From IMG/VR virus record IMGVR_UViG_3300020595_000128, positions 1 through 31,166 of that record: 31,166 nucleotides of DNA; one strand, written 5' to 3'. Each line of letters opens with the position of its first letter. Position 1 is the stretch's first letter. Positions 11,320-20,132 of this stretch are shown piece by piece. A program made the translations under genes and the position numbers. Under the pieces are notes generated by a model that did not search any database, was not told where the DNA came from, and was given only the letters and a program-made list of their open reading frames with translations. The stretch is from a virus.

Positions 11320-11338
11320 AGCTGTAAAATTAAATTAG

Positions 11339-11346
11339 TATCTTTG
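11339..11346 (+). promoter_or_regulatory. Rightward -7 box (TATCTTTG)
   Basis: TATCTTTG, 25 bases before ATG 11372, lacking a TTG box at 20 bases. It faces a leftward -7 box two bases away. Confidence 0.55.
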
Positions 11347-11348
11347 TG

Positions 11349-11356
11349 CAAAGTTA
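11349..11356 (-). promoter_or_regulatory. Leftward -7 box (TAACTTTG) for the winged-helix gene
   Basis: Minus strand TAACTTTG about 30 bases before ATG 11319. With the rightward box it forms a near-inverted repeat across 11339-11356, so the two start sites would interfere. Confidence 0.45.
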
Positions 11357-11371
11357 ACTAATTAAAACGGT

Positions 11372-12100
11372 ATGGCTACATTAGCAGGTCAGAAGATCAA
11401 AGATAAGTACGGTAACCTATTGCAAGTAGAGGGTGGATTAAACTCTACAGAGAAGGTAGTTGAAGATGGGGCTGGTAACGATTCAGCATTAAAGCTGTCA
11501 ACAGATACCGTAGAGGTTGATGGTACTCTTACCTTTACCTCGGCACCCGCTACAGATTCATCAGAGCTTACAGCTTTATTTGTTGACGGTAATAACGATG
11601 TTGTAAAACGTGAGCTTAACGCCTCTGCATTTAGTGCCACTACATTCGCAAACCCAATGTGGGTGCTTAGACCTAGTGCTTCGTATACTTTAACAGCTTC
11701 AGCTGCAACACCAGCACAAGCAGCTGTAAACAACAACGGCAACGCTTCATCACACGAGGTAAACGACACTGCTAACCATTTTCAGACTAGCTCTACTACT
11801 ACGGGAGCTGTAACTGTTCAGCAGGCTGGACTAGTTAAAATAGACGTTAATTTTATACTAGAGGTTACTTCCGGTAACACTGATATCATTATAGACATTA
11901 CTGAAAAGCCTAGTGGGGGGTCAGCAGCTATTATACAGTCTATAACCAGATCGCACGCAAGCACGGGAAATACAGCTGTTGGATTTTCTTTAGTTCGCCA
12001 CGTTGCCGTAAATACTGATCTTTACTATACTATTAGAAATTCAGGTGGAGGAGCTGCAATGGTAACTACATCTACATTTATTTTAACTAAGCTTGACTAA
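11372..12100 (+). CDS. Probable virion protein with C1q/TNF-like C-terminal domain (242 aa)
   Basis: The N-terminus (MATLAGQKIKDKYGNLLQVE) resembles the capsid-binding ends of small phage fibre/decoration proteins. Residues 1-90 are Thr/Ser/Ala-rich with short strands. The C-terminal 120 residues (from about HFQTSSTTTGAVTVQQAGLV to FILTKLD) look like a jelly-roll as in C1q-like trimeric heads. No signal peptide. I infer a head fibre or decoration protein. It is first in the packaging/structural transcript and overlaps the next gene by TAATG. Confidence 0.6.
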   Translation: MATLAGQKIKDKYGNLLQVEGGLNSTEKVVEDGAGNDSALKLSTDTVEVDGTLTFTSAPATDSSELTALFVDGNNDVVKRELNASAFSATTFANPMWVLRPSASYTLTASAATPAQAAVNNNGNASSHEVNDTANHFQTSSTTTGAVTVQQAGLVKIDVNFILEVTSGNTDIIIDITEKPSGGSAAIIQSITRSHASTGNTAVGFSLVRHVAVNTDLYYTIRNSGGGAAMVTTSTFILTKLD

Positions 12101-12435
12101 TGACTGAAAAGCAGAAAGATTGCATACTAGAGATTCAAGAGCTTGTACTAACTATTAACGCTGTTGTTAAGAAACACGATTTAACAGATGACTTTCTAGC
12201 GTGTATTGCTATAGGTTTTTTAAATATGGATACCGTCTATGAAGATGAAGAAGGAAACGAGCGTGCAGATATGAGCTTGCTTTCTTCATTCTCTGTATCG
12301 GACGAAGAAGAACTTGATGATTTACTTTCTTATTGTGTTGAAGCATACAGAATGGAAGAGGAGGATTCTAAAAGCAATCCTTCAAATATAGATTACTGGA
12401 TTAACTTATCACGAAGAGACGGAGATATAAACTAA
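12100..12435 (+). CDS. Acidic hypothetical protein (111 aa)
   Basis: Starts at the TAATG overlap with the previous gene. The product MTEKQKDCILEIQELVLTIN and onward is very acidic (EDEEGNERAD; SDEEELDDLLSYC; MEEEDSK) and helical. No motif recognised. Coupled translation suggests it works with the upstream virion protein, perhaps as a chaperone; this is inference. Confidence 0.65.
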   Translation: MTEKQKDCILEIQELVLTINAVVKKHDLTDDFLACIAIGFLNMDTVYEDEEGNERADMSLLSSFSVSDEEELDDLLSYCVEAYRMEEEDSKSNPSNIDYWINLSRRDGDIN

Positions 12436-12466
12436 ATCTCTTTTTCTTTACATAACTTAAATTAAA

Positions 12467-12700
12467 ATGATACGTAAAATTATAATCGGGGTAAACCCTC
12501 TTAAGGCTATGGCTTATTACATAGGTCAGAAAGCCGGCGAAAGTGTCGTTGATACTATCATATTAGACGACAAGCACTTACATAAATATGAAACTCAGAG
12601 ATATCTGATATATATAAAACACCCAGCAGATGGCGTAATGCTATGGAAATCTGTTGAAGGTATGCCTGTACTTCTAGAGTACGACTGCGACTTTTCTTAA
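12467..12700 (+). CDS. Hypothetical protein (77 aa)
   Basis: Preceded by the leader ATAACTTAAATTAAA, the same A/T block used in the leftward cluster. The product MIRKIIIGVNPLKAMAYYIG and onward is a small alpha/beta protein (KYETQRYLIYIK; GVMLWKSVEGMPVLLEYD). Not recognised. Confidence 0.6.
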   Translation: MIRKIIIGVNPLKAMAYYIGQKAGESVVDTIILDDKHLHKYETQRYLIYIKHPADGVMLWKSVEGMPVLLEYDCDFS

Positions 12701-12721
12701 CTAAGCACAATTCAATTTAAT

Positions 12722-13306
12722 ATGAAAGCAATTCACGATTTCTTTGTGCGCTTGCCTGAAGCTTTTAATAATGAAGTTAAGGTAGGGGACACAACCCTTT
12801 ACATCGATCCAAAATGGAACGAGTTTGAAAACAGAAAGATGGAAGCTGAGATTGTAGCTGTACCTGAAAAGTACGATACAGGAGCTAAAGTTGGCGATAC
12901 GCTATACTTTCATCATCACGTTCTTATTGCCGGAAACGGAAAAAGACAACGTGTGCAAGATGATATATATTATGTCAAGTACAACCCCAACAATAGCAAC
13001 GCTACACAAGCCTACGCCTACAAGAACAAAGATGGCGATGTACAGCTGTTGTCAGAGTGGATATTCCTTATCCCAGAGGATCAGCCTGATGAAGAGGTTA
13101 CAGAAAGCGGAATCATTACCGAAATAAAGAAGCCCGAATTTAATCAATTTGGTTATGTGATGTGTGACTCACCTGTGGTTAGAGACCTAGGTCTCAAAGC
13201 CGGTGATAAGGTTATGATTATGAAGAACGCAGACTACCGTATGAAGGTTGATGGTAAAGAAATTTATCGTACACATATTGATCATATCTACGCAACCGGA
13301 TTTTAA
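12722..13306 (+). CDS. Two-domain GroES-like co-chaperonin (194 aa)
   Basis: Two Cpn10-like halves. The first (residues 15-118) has GAKVGDTLYFHHHV and an ending LLSEWIFLIP. The second (125-194) has GLKAGDKVMIMKNADYRMKV then YRTHIDHIYATGF, matching the GroES pattern of GDxVlf, a turn, and a final Asp-Ile strand. Phage GroES-like proteins (T4 gp31 type) cap host GroEL to fold the major capsid protein. Here two domains are fused and the mobile loop of the second domain seems short, so it may form a pseudo-symmetric ring. It lies upstream of the terminase genes. Family call is good, detail inferred. Confidence 0.7.
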   Translation: MKAIHDFFVRLPEAFNNEVKVGDTTLYIDPKWNEFENRKMEAEIVAVPEKYDTGAKVGDTLYFHHHVLIAGNGKRQRVQDDIYYVKYNPNNSNATQAYAYKNKDGDVQLLSEWIFLIPEDQPDEEVTESGIITEIKKPEFNQFGYVMCDSPVVRDLGLKAGDKVMIMKNADYRMKVDGKEIYRTHIDHIYATGF

Positions 13307-13602
13307 TGGGTCGCAAAAGAATATTCAGCAGCGTTAAAGCCGGCGAAGAGCTGTTGGAAGCTATGGCTGAGGCTATACGAAACATCACCGAAGAAATCAA
13401 GCGCCCTATTGATACTGAGCAAAGCGGCTCTGGCAGACGTGCAGAACTAAAAAGTATTAAGGAATCTGCGTTAGATGCAAAAGAATTAATAACTGAATAT
13501 CAAAAGCTTGAGACAATGATTAAGGAGCTCAAGGAAACTGGAGGTATTGAAGGTGATCAAGACTTTGGTGGCGGGTTCAGTGAGCAGTTTGCTAAACGTT
13601 AA
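13306..13602 (+). CDS. Possible small terminase subunit or packaging accessory (98 aa)
   Basis: TAATG overlaps at both ends couple it to the GroES-like gene and the large terminase. The product MGRKRIFSSVKAGEELLEAM and onward is helical with a coiled-coil-like central part (ALDAKELITEYQKLETMIKE) and a Gly-rich acidic tail (GDQDFGGGFSEQFAKR). Size, helical make-up and position directly before TerL fit a small terminase, which recognises phage DNA and forms a ring. There is no clear HTH, so I hold this loosely. Confidence 0.5.
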   Translation: MGRKRIFSSVKAGEELLEAMAEAIRNITEEIKRPIDTEQSGSGRRAELKSIKESALDAKELITEYQKLETMIKELKETGGIEGDQDFGGGFSEQFAKR

Positions 13603-15725
13603 TGGGTGTACTTAAAGACATAAAAGGATACGAGGATAAGGTTATTAATATATGCCCTAACGATAGCGAGGGTGATGTTATTGAGATCTCTAATCTAGCT
13701 ATACAGCTACCTAAACAGCCGGACCAAAACCGTATATTATATCACAACTTACCTGTAGAAGAACAGCGATGGAAGCGTCAGGATATGCCTGTAGAGCTTG
13801 CACGTATAAAGTCTATGGATGAGTGGTATGATATGCCGAAGGAGTTCAAAAAGAAATACGAGCCATATATACGTAGAGAATTTGAACGCCGTAATAATGG
13901 TCTCTGGTTCTATAACAATGGTGTAGCCACTTATATTACAGGTAAGCATTATATGATGCTTCAGTGGAGTAAGATTGATGCCAGCTTCTACGGTTACTAC
14001 CTTAGCTTTCAAAGGGATATTATGATTCACCTTGAGGCTTGCTTTGTAGATCCTAGGTGTGCCGGGCAGATATACACTAAGTGTCGCCGTTCAGGATACA
14101 CAAACGTAGCTTCTTCAGTACTAGACGATATAGGTACTTCAACCTATGACGTTACTGTGGGTATTATGTCTAAGACCGGTAAGGATGCTCAGGAAAACAT
14201 CTTTATGAAGAAGGTAGTAGGTATGTATAGACACTACCCGTTCTTCTTTAAACCTATACAGGATGGTACTACCAACCCACGTACAGAGCTAGCGTTCCGT
14301 GAGCCATCAAAGCGTATCACTAAAAAGAATAAAACTGCTGGTGGTGGTGAAGCACTCAATACAATTATTAACTGGCGTAATACTACGTCCAATGCTTATG
14401 ACGGTGAAAAGCTAAAAATAATATTCATTGATGAGGCAGGTAAGTTTGAGCGACCTGAAGACATCCTAGAGGTATGGCGTATACAGCGTACCTGTTTGAT
14501 GGTGGGTCGTAAGTTTGTAGGTAAAGCTATCATAGGATCTACAGTCAACCCATTAGATAAAGGAGGTAGAAACTATCGTGACCTTTGGGATATGTCAGAC
14601 CCTAAGGAACGTAATGATAACGGACGCACAAAAAGTATGCTATACAGGATATTTGTCCCTGCATACGAAGCGCTAGAGGGTTTCTTTGATCGATATGGAA
14701 ACCCCGTTATTGACAATCCTGAAAAACCTGTAGAAGGTATAGATGATGAGGATATTGACATTGGAGCCAGAACATATTTAAAGAACGAGCGCAAAGCATT
14801 GTCTAACAATAGTAATGAGCTCAATGAGGTTATACGTCAGTTCCCTTTTACAGCTGAAGAAGCTTTTAGAGATTCCACAAAAGCTAGCTTATTTAACATT
14901 GGTAAGATCTACGAACAGATAGAGCACAATCAAGAGCTCTATCCACATCCTGTGGTTAAGGGAAACTTCGTTTGGAATAACGGAGCTCAGGACACGGAAG
15001 TCTTATTTAGACCTGATCCAAATGGTAGGTTTAGAGTAGCTTGGCTACCACCAGTGGAGCTTAGAAATAAGGTGCTGTCTGAGAACGGTAAAAAGATACC
15101 GGGTAATAAACACTTAGGTTGTGGTGGTGTGGATAGCTATGATCTTGACGCTACTGTTGATGGTAGAGGTTCTAAGGGAGCATACCACTTATACAACAAG
15201 TTTAATATGGAGCATCCCTCTAATATGTTTGTGTTAGAGTATGCGTCACGTCCACCTTTAGCTAGGATATTCTATGAAGATGTGCTTATGGCAGCAGTGT
15301 ATTATGGCTATGAGATTCTTATAGAAAATAACAAGTACGGTATTGCTAGATACTTTGAGAATAGGGGTTACGATGGCTATCTAATGGATAGACCAGAACA
15401 TCTAAAGTCTACAGCTAGGGTAGCTGTAAAAACAAAAGGCATACCTTCTAACTCACAAGATGTTATACAAGCACACGCACAGTCTATTGAAGCATATATC
15501 CACGAGCACATAGGTCTCAACGAAAACGGTGACTATGGTCGTATGTACTTTGAGCGCACCTTAGAAGATTGGATAAACTTTAAGATAGATAACCGTACCG
15601 CATATGACCTTACGATATCTTCAGGTCTAGCTTTGCTCGCAGCGCAGCGGGTTGTAAAAGAAAAGAAAAAGTCTGATTTTTCTAACAAACAGTTCTTCAG
15701 GAAGCTGAAACCAATCATACGTTAA
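13602..15725 (+). CDS. terL: Terminase large subunit (707 aa)
   Basis: ATPase-nuclease motor that translocates and cuts DNA during packaging. Near residue 160 is KCRRSGYTNVASS, a degenerate Walker A of the terminase kind (R-R-x-G-x-T). Near 270-280 is KIIFIDEAGKFE, the Walker B strand with catalytic Glu. The RNase H-like nuclease follows with GGVDSYDLDAT (first Asp, about 509-516), an acidic strand at EILIENNKYG (about 566-575) and a final Asp in TAYDLTISSG (about 667). It is long for the family, mainly an N-terminal extension of about 100 residues. It begins at a TAATG overlap; the portal follows. Confidence 0.9.
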   Translation: MGVLKDIKGYEDKVINICPNDSEGDVIEISNLAIQLPKQPDQNRILYHNLPVEEQRWKRQDMPVELARIKSMDEWYDMPKEFKKKYEPYIRREFERRNNGLWFYNNGVATYITGKHYMMLQWSKIDASFYGYYLSFQRDIMIHLEACFVDPRCAGQIYTKCRRSGYTNVASSVLDDIGTSTYDVTVGIMSKTGKDAQENIFMKKVVGMYRHYPFFFKPIQDGTTNPRTELAFREPSKRITKKNKTAGGGEALNTIINWRNTTSNAYDGEKLKIIFIDEAGKFERPEDILEVWRIQRTCLMVGRKFVGKAIIGSTVNPLDKGGRNYRDLWDMSDPKERNDNGRTKSMLYRIFVPAYEALEGFFDRYGNPVIDNPEKPVEGIDDEDIDIGARTYLKNERKALSNNSNELNEVIRQFPFTAEEAFRDSTKASLFNIGKIYEQIEHNQELYPHPVVKGNFVWNNGAQDTEVLFRPDPNGRFRVAWLPPVELRNKVLSENGKKIPGNKHLGCGGVDSYDLDATVDGRGSKGAYHLYNKFNMEHPSNMFVLEYASRPPLARIFYEDVLMAAVYYGYEILIENNKYGIARYFENRGYDGYLMDRPEHLKSTARVAVKTKGIPSNSQDVIQAHAQSIEAYIHEHIGLNENGDYGRMYFERTLEDWINFKIDNRTAYDLTISSGLALLAAQRVVKEKKKSDFSNKQFFRKLKPIIR

Positions 15726-15732
15726 TATTCGT

Positions 15733-15740
15733 TATATTTG
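15733..15740 (+). promoter_or_regulatory. Rightward -7 box (TATATTTG) before portal gene
   Basis: TATATTTG 26 bases before ATG 15766, just after the terminase stop. No TTG box at 20 bases upstream. Confidence 0.5.
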
Positions 15741-15765
15741 CAGTTGATAACGATTCAGCGAAAAG

Positions 15766-18174
15766 ATGAATAAAAGTATGAAAGGAGGCTTTCCTAACCC
15801 GTTAGCCAAGGTAGAAGAAAAGTTGAACGAGCAGTACGGATTGCAATATGCAAAGGCTATGCTCGCTCAATGGGGAGGTCTAGATAATCAAAATAGTATT
15901 TACGGTAAGAGATTTAAGGAGTTTGAAAGAGCTCGTGCATATGCCGCTGGTACTCAAGATACATCTATCTATAAACAGATTTTAAATAGCCTTGATCCAG
16001 ATAATGGTGATGGGACTTTAATGTCTTTAGACTGGACACCAGTACCTATCGTACCTAAGTTTGCTAAGATCGTAGTCAATAAAATCATTTCTTCTTATCG
16101 TTATCCTCAAGTAGAAGCTGTTGATCCGTTATCACAAAGCGAGAAAGATATTAAGAAAAGAAAGATTGCTGCACGTATTGAAAACAAAGAAAAGTTTCAA
16201 GAAGCTAAAGCAGCAGGACTAGAAGTAGATATTGATCCGGACCGTTTACCAGAGACTCCTGAGGAGGCTGAGATCTTCTTAGAGACGAACGTAAAAACAG
16301 ACGCAGAGATTGCAGCACAGCTAGGAACACAAATGACACTTAGCTGGAATAACTTTGACGAGCGTGTATACAGACGTGTAGTTGAAGATTTAGTTAGCTG
16401 TGGTATGGGGGTGTCTAAGAGAATAAACGATCCTAATTATGGTATTAGTCAGGAGTATGTAGATCCAAAGCTATTTATTCACAATGTTACTGAGGACCCT
16501 ACATTATCTGACTTGGTCTACGCTGGTCATATTAAAACTATGTCTATTGCGGAACTTAAAAGATTCGCTGGTTCTAGATTTACAGAAAGGGAATATCAAA
16601 ATATTGCACAAGGTGTAATGAACAAATATGGAAACGATCCTAGTAACTTCACACGTAGACAGCTAGGGGATACCGTAAACATACAAGATATGCCATATGA
16701 TGAGTACAGCATTCAAGTCTTGGACTTTGAGTTTATGTCTGTAGACTCTATGATATATGAGAAGAAGATGTCTCGCTTTGGAAATCAAGGTTTTTACTTT
16801 AAAGGTGAAAAGTGGGAAGTGCCAAAAAATTCTGTTTATGATCGTGATATCGTAAATATGAATAACGCCACTGTATATGGTGGTAGTTACATTATCGGTA
16901 CTGACTACCTATACAACTACAAGCAGTGTAATAACGTACCTAAAAATATTCACGACCTTACTCGTGCAAGATTGTCTTATAGTGTTGTAGCAAACAATAT
17001 TCGCAATATGATACCTAAATCACTAGTCTCTAGTGTTATTGGTTTTGCGGATCAGTTACAGCTGTCACATTTAAAACTACAGCAAGCTGTTGCGAAGGCT
17101 AAGCCTGATGGTATTATGATTGATATCGAGGGGTTAGAAAATGTTGACCTAGGTCGTGGTGGTGAGCTAACGCCATTGCAGATACAAGATATCTACGAGC
17201 AAACTGGTGTGATGTACTATCGCAGTAAGAATCCGGAAGGTGGTTTTCAAAACCCCCCTATTCGTGAGATAAACAACAGCATTAGAAACATTAACGAGCT
17301 TATAGCACTATACAATCACTACTTACGTATGATCCGTGATGCTACAGGTATCAACGAGATTGTAGATGGAACGACACCTAAGGGTGAAGCTTTAGTTGGT
17401 GTAAGCCAAATGGCTGTAAGCGCTTCTAACAACGCTTTGTATGATATAACGAACTCAGCTATGATCTACTACCGTAGAGTGTGTGAGGATATCGTTAAGT
17501 GTCTACAGATACTACCTAACAAGTCTGTGTTGTATCAGGTCTATGAAAAGGCTATTGGTAAAACCAATATGAGTGTTCTTAACAGCTTTAAGGACCTGCC
17601 TATGTATAACTTTGGTGTTCGTGTGTTGAGTGATCTCAGTGATGTTGATCGTCAGTATCTAGAGCAAAACATTCAGATTGCATTGTCTCAAAAAGAGATT
17701 GACTTAGAAGATGCTATTGCAATTCGTAACATTAAAGATATTGATCAAGCAGAAAGACTATTAATCATTCGCCGTAAGAAGCGTATGGCTCAGCAGCAAG
17801 CTATGCAGCAAGCTAATATTCAAGCGCAATCTCAGGCTAATGCTCAAGCTGCTCAAGCGGGTATGCAAGCAGAAGTTCAGAAAGAGCAAGTGTTAGCAGA
17901 GCTAGAGATGCAGAAGAAACAAATGGAGTTTGAAATGAAGGCGCAGCTAGCTCAGATGGAGCACCAGATGCGTATGGAAATGGAAAAACTTAAAGGGGAA
18001 TACGGTATCGCAGAGCAACAGATTGAGAGTCGTGTGAAAAACTCGTCAGAAATGATGAAAGAAGACCGTAAAGATCAGAGAGTTAAGAAGCAAGCTGTAG
18101 AGCAGTCTAAGTTATTGTCTCAGCGTAAGGGTCAGAGAGGTGAGTTACCAGATCAAGATTCTCTAAGTATTTAA
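15766..18174 (+). CDS. Portal protein with long C-terminal coiled coil (802 aa)
   Basis: Position after TerL, size and sequence fit the dodecameric portal through which DNA is packaged. The crown/stem region shows the helical block DATGINEIVDGTTPKGEALV (about residues 525-545), then VSQMAVSASNNALYDITNSA, typical of portals. From about residue 655 on it is a Gln/Ala/Met/Glu-rich helix (AQQQAMQQANIQAQSQANAQ and onward), a coiled coil of over 100 residues ending in a basic tail (VKKQAVEQSKLLSQRKGQRG). That tail would form the portal barrel inside the head; it is longer than in most portals. ATG 15766 is preceded by its own -7 box. Confidence 0.85.
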   Translation: MNKSMKGGFPNPLAKVEEKLNEQYGLQYAKAMLAQWGGLDNQNSIYGKRFKEFERARAYAAGTQDTSIYKQILNSLDPDNGDGTLMSLDWTPVPIVPKFAKIVVNKIISSYRYPQVEAVDPLSQSEKDIKKRKIAARIENKEKFQEAKAAGLEVDIDPDRLPETPEEAEIFLETNVKTDAEIAAQLGTQMTLSWNNFDERVYRRVVEDLVSCGMGVSKRINDPNYGISQEYVDPKLFIHNVTEDPTLSDLVYAGHIKTMSIAELKRFAGSRFTEREYQNIAQGVMNKYGNDPSNFTRRQLGDTVNIQDMPYDEYSIQVLDFEFMSVDSMIYEKKMSRFGNQGFYFKGEKWEVPKNSVYDRDIVNMNNATVYGGSYIIGTDYLYNYKQCNNVPKNIHDLTRARLSYSVVANNIRNMIPKSLVSSVIGFADQLQLSHLKLQQAVAKAKPDGIMIDIEGLENVDLGRGGELTPLQIQDIYEQTGVMYYRSKNPEGGFQNPPIREINNSIRNINELIALYNHYLRMIRDATGINEIVDGTTPKGEALVGVSQMAVSASNNALYDITNSAMIYYRRVCEDIVKCLQILPNKSVLYQVYEKAIGKTNMSVLNSFKDLPMYNFGVRVLSDLSDVDRQYLEQNIQIALSQKEIDLEDAIAIRNIKDIDQAERLLIIRRKKRMAQQQAMQQANIQAQSQANAQAAQAGMQAEVQKEQVLAELEMQKKQMEFEMKAQLAQMEHQMRMEMEKLKGEYGIAEQQIESRVKNSSEMMKEDRKDQRVKKQAVEQSKLLSQRKGQRGELPDQDSLSI

Positions 18175-18189
18175 TAATCAGTAAATTAG

Positions 18190-18197
18190 TACCTTTG
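18190..18197 (+). promoter_or_regulatory. Rightward -7 box (TACCTTTG), start codon five bases downstream
   Basis: TACCTTTG ends at 18197 and the ATG is at 18202. If transcription starts about 5-7 bases after the box, the mRNA would be leaderless or nearly so. Confidence 0.5.
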
Positions 18198-18201
18198 CAA
18201 T

Positions 18202-18585
18202 ATGGCAACTAGCATAAACTTAGATATAGCAAACAGAGTAGATATCACTACTAGAAAGGGAGACACGTTCACGCTGGAGCTTACTTTTAAAGATGAAGAT
18301 GGTGTAGTAATTGACCTCTCTTCAGGGTACGAATGGATGATGCAGGTACGTGAGTCTGATACTTCAACTTCTGCATTACTAGATGGAGACTCTAATGATG
18401 ACAATGCTGGTTCATTTGGTTTTACAGGAACTAATACTGGACTGCTAACTATTACCGCTTCAGCTGCTATTATGGCTGCTATTGATGGTGGGATATATGT
18501 TTACGATCTACAGTCTTCACAAGGAGCTACTGTAATTACTTGGATGTACGGAATATTTAAGGTAAACGAAGACGTAAGTGAATAA
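18202..18585 (+). CDS. Small beta-sandwich virion protein (127 aa)
   Basis: The product MATSINLDIANRVDITTRKG and onward is beta-rich with TFTLELTFKDEDGVVIDLSSG and GWxxQVRESD-like strands (WMMQVRESDTS), ending YGIFKVNEDVSE. The pattern of short strands joined by Asp-rich turns matches small phage tail or baseplate accessory proteins (BppU N-domain-like: 'GDTxxLxLtl.d..G..vdLsg'). I infer an upper-baseplate or fibre-attachment role. It overlaps the next gene by eight bases. Confidence 0.6.
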   Translation: MATSINLDIANRVDITTRKGDTFTLELTFKDEDGVVIDLSSGYEWMMQVRESDTSTSALLDGDSNDDNAGSFGFTGTNTGLLTITASAAIMAAIDGGIYVYDLQSSQGATVITWMYGIFKVNEDVSE

Positions 18586-18904
18586 TATAACCGTAAAAAA
18601 TAATGAGGCTATTAGCGTATCTATTCGCCAGAGTGGATATAATAAAAGCACGGTTATAAAGCAACCTGTAGAGAACCAGATTGACATCAAAGGTCTTAAA
18701 GGTGGTGGCGATAAAAACTATGTGCATACACAAAGTTCTCCATCAGCAACGTGGACAGTGTCGCATAACTTAGGTAAGCGACCCGCAGCAGTAGTAGTAG
18801 ACTCGGCAGAAGACGTAGTATATGGAGATATACGATATATAGATGATAACACAGTAACCCTAACCTTTTCAGGAGCATTTTCTGGAAAAGCATATTTTAA
18901 CTAG
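18578..18904 (+). CDS. Tail-associated protein with carboxy beta domain (108 aa, GTG start)
   Basis: GTG at 18578 begins inside the previous gene; an ATG is lacking. The C-terminal half contains PSATWTVSHNLGKRPAAVVV and VTLTFSGAFSGKAYFN, a widespread phage fibre-tip domain ('W-x-V-x-HNLG-x-R-P ... TLTFS..FSG.AY.N'). The same domain type ends the gene at 18907 (ITHSLETLDVIVQVY). Probably a small fibre or adaptor. Confidence 0.65.
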   Translation: MNNITVKNNEAISVSIRQSGYNKSTVIKQPVENQIDIKGLKGGGDKNYVHTQSSPSATWTVSHNLGKRPAAVVVDSAEDVVYGDIRYIDDNTVTLTFSGAFSGKAYFN

Positions 18905-18906
18905 CT

Positions 18907-20046
18907 ATGGCAATAAAGTATCTAAACAGTATAAACCTCAGTCAGAATGAGATTCAGAACGTAGTCGTTCATAATCTTGCTTCTGCACCTTCTAGCCCTA
19001 AGCTGGGTCAGATTTATTACAACACCTCCTCTACGGAAGTCTACGTTTGTATTAACGAGATTGGTCCTGTATGGCAGAGTATGAAGGGAGACATTACAGC
19101 GGTAACCGCTTCTACTGGTTTATCTGGTGGTGGTACTTACGGAGCTGTGTCTCTAGCATTAAAGAACAATGCGAACTTCACTGCTAACACACTACAGAAG
19201 TGGGACGATAGTAATAGTCAATTTGTAGACTCCTTAATCTCTGACGATGGTAGCACTGTTACTGTTGCTGGTAACCTAACTGTAAGTGGTACGACTACTA
19301 CAGTTAATACTGAGACTATTAACCTTGCTGACAACATCATCTTATTAAACAGTAACCTTGCTGGAGATGCTGCACCTTCTGAAGACTCAGGTATTGAGGT
19401 TGAGCGTGGTACAGCTGCTAACGTAAGCTTCATTTGGGATGAGAGTGCTGACTACTGGAGTACAGTAAATCAGAAACTACATATTGGTAGCCTTGCTGAC
19501 TTTGGTAATACAACAGGAACTTCTGAGATCCTTCTCCATACTTCTGGTGAGGTTAAGAAGCTTGACATTTCTACAGCATTAGCTGTATTACAATTTGTAG
19601 GTAACTCAGGTACTGAGAGTATTGGACAGACTGCTTACCTAACTATTCAAGGTGACGGAACTACAATTACTACTGACGCTAGCAGTAACTCACTAGCTAT
19701 ATCTATTGCTGATTCTTCTGAAACAGTCAAGGGTGCTGTTGAGTTAGCTACTACAGCTGAGGTGATTACAGGTACAGATACGGTTCGTGCGGTTACCCCA
19801 GCAGGCGTTGAAGCACACTACGATGCTAAGAACTTTGCAAGTGATGTTGGTGACGGAAGTGCTACCTCTTACGCTATTACCCACAGCTTAGAGACATTAG
19901 ATGTAATTGTACAGGTTTACGAAAAGAGTAGCGGTGCTACAGTTTTCACAGACGTAGAGCGTACTGACACAGATACTGTTACTTTGATTTTCGCTTCTGC
20001 ACCCGCTTCAAATGCTTATAGAGTATTGGTAACGAGTGTTGCGTAA
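18907..20046 (+). CDS. Tail fibre protein (379 aa)
   Basis: N-terminus MAIKYLNSINLSQNEIQNVV with a short YYNT..TEVYVC block near 50. Then come beta-rich segments: TGLSGGGTYGAVSLAL and GNLTVSGTTTTVNTETINLA (about 122-141), both common in cyanophage and marine phage fibres. Next is SSETVKGAVELATTAEVITG with VRAVTPAG, a P2-type tail-fibre repeat, and finally the HSLETLDVIV tip domain. The first residues match those of the following giant gene (MAIK-LNS), so both likely attach at the same baseplate site. It is followed by a terminator hairpin. Confidence 0.8.
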   Translation: MAIKYLNSINLSQNEIQNVVVHNLASAPSSPKLGQIYYNTSSTEVYVCINEIGPVWQSMKGDITAVTASTGLSGGGTYGAVSLALKNNANFTANTLQKWDDSNSQFVDSLISDDGSTVTVAGNLTVSGTTTTVNTETINLADNIILLNSNLAGDAAPSEDSGIEVERGTAANVSFIWDESADYWSTVNQKLHIGSLADFGNTTGTSEILLHTSGEVKKLDISTALAVLQFVGNSGTESIGQTAYLTIQGDGTTITTDASSNSLAISIADSSETVKGAVELATTAEVITGTDTVRAVTPAGVEAHYDAKNFASDVGDGSATSYAITHSLETLDVIVQVYEKSSGATVFTDVERTDTDTVTLIFASAPASNAYRVLVTSVA

Positions 20047-20070
20047 TCAGTAATAAATTATTATTTAAAG

Positions 20071-20108
20071 AGGGGTAGTGGCGCAAAGTCGCTACCCCTT
20101 TATTTTTT
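20071..20108 (+). terminator. Intrinsic terminator after fibre gene
   Basis: GGGGTA/TACCCC stem with inner GCG/CGC and a small bulge (20071-20098), then TTTATTTTTTA. The T-run ends where the next -7 box (TATCTTTG, 20108-20115) begins. Confidence 0.7.
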
Positions 20109-20115
20109 ATCTTTG
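20108..20115 (+). promoter_or_regulatory. Rightward -7 box for giant fibre gene
   Basis: TATCTTTG, 17 bases before ATG 20133, immediately after the terminator. No TTG at 20 bases upstream. Confidence 0.55.
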
Positions 20116-20132
20116 CAAGACAAGTAGATATT

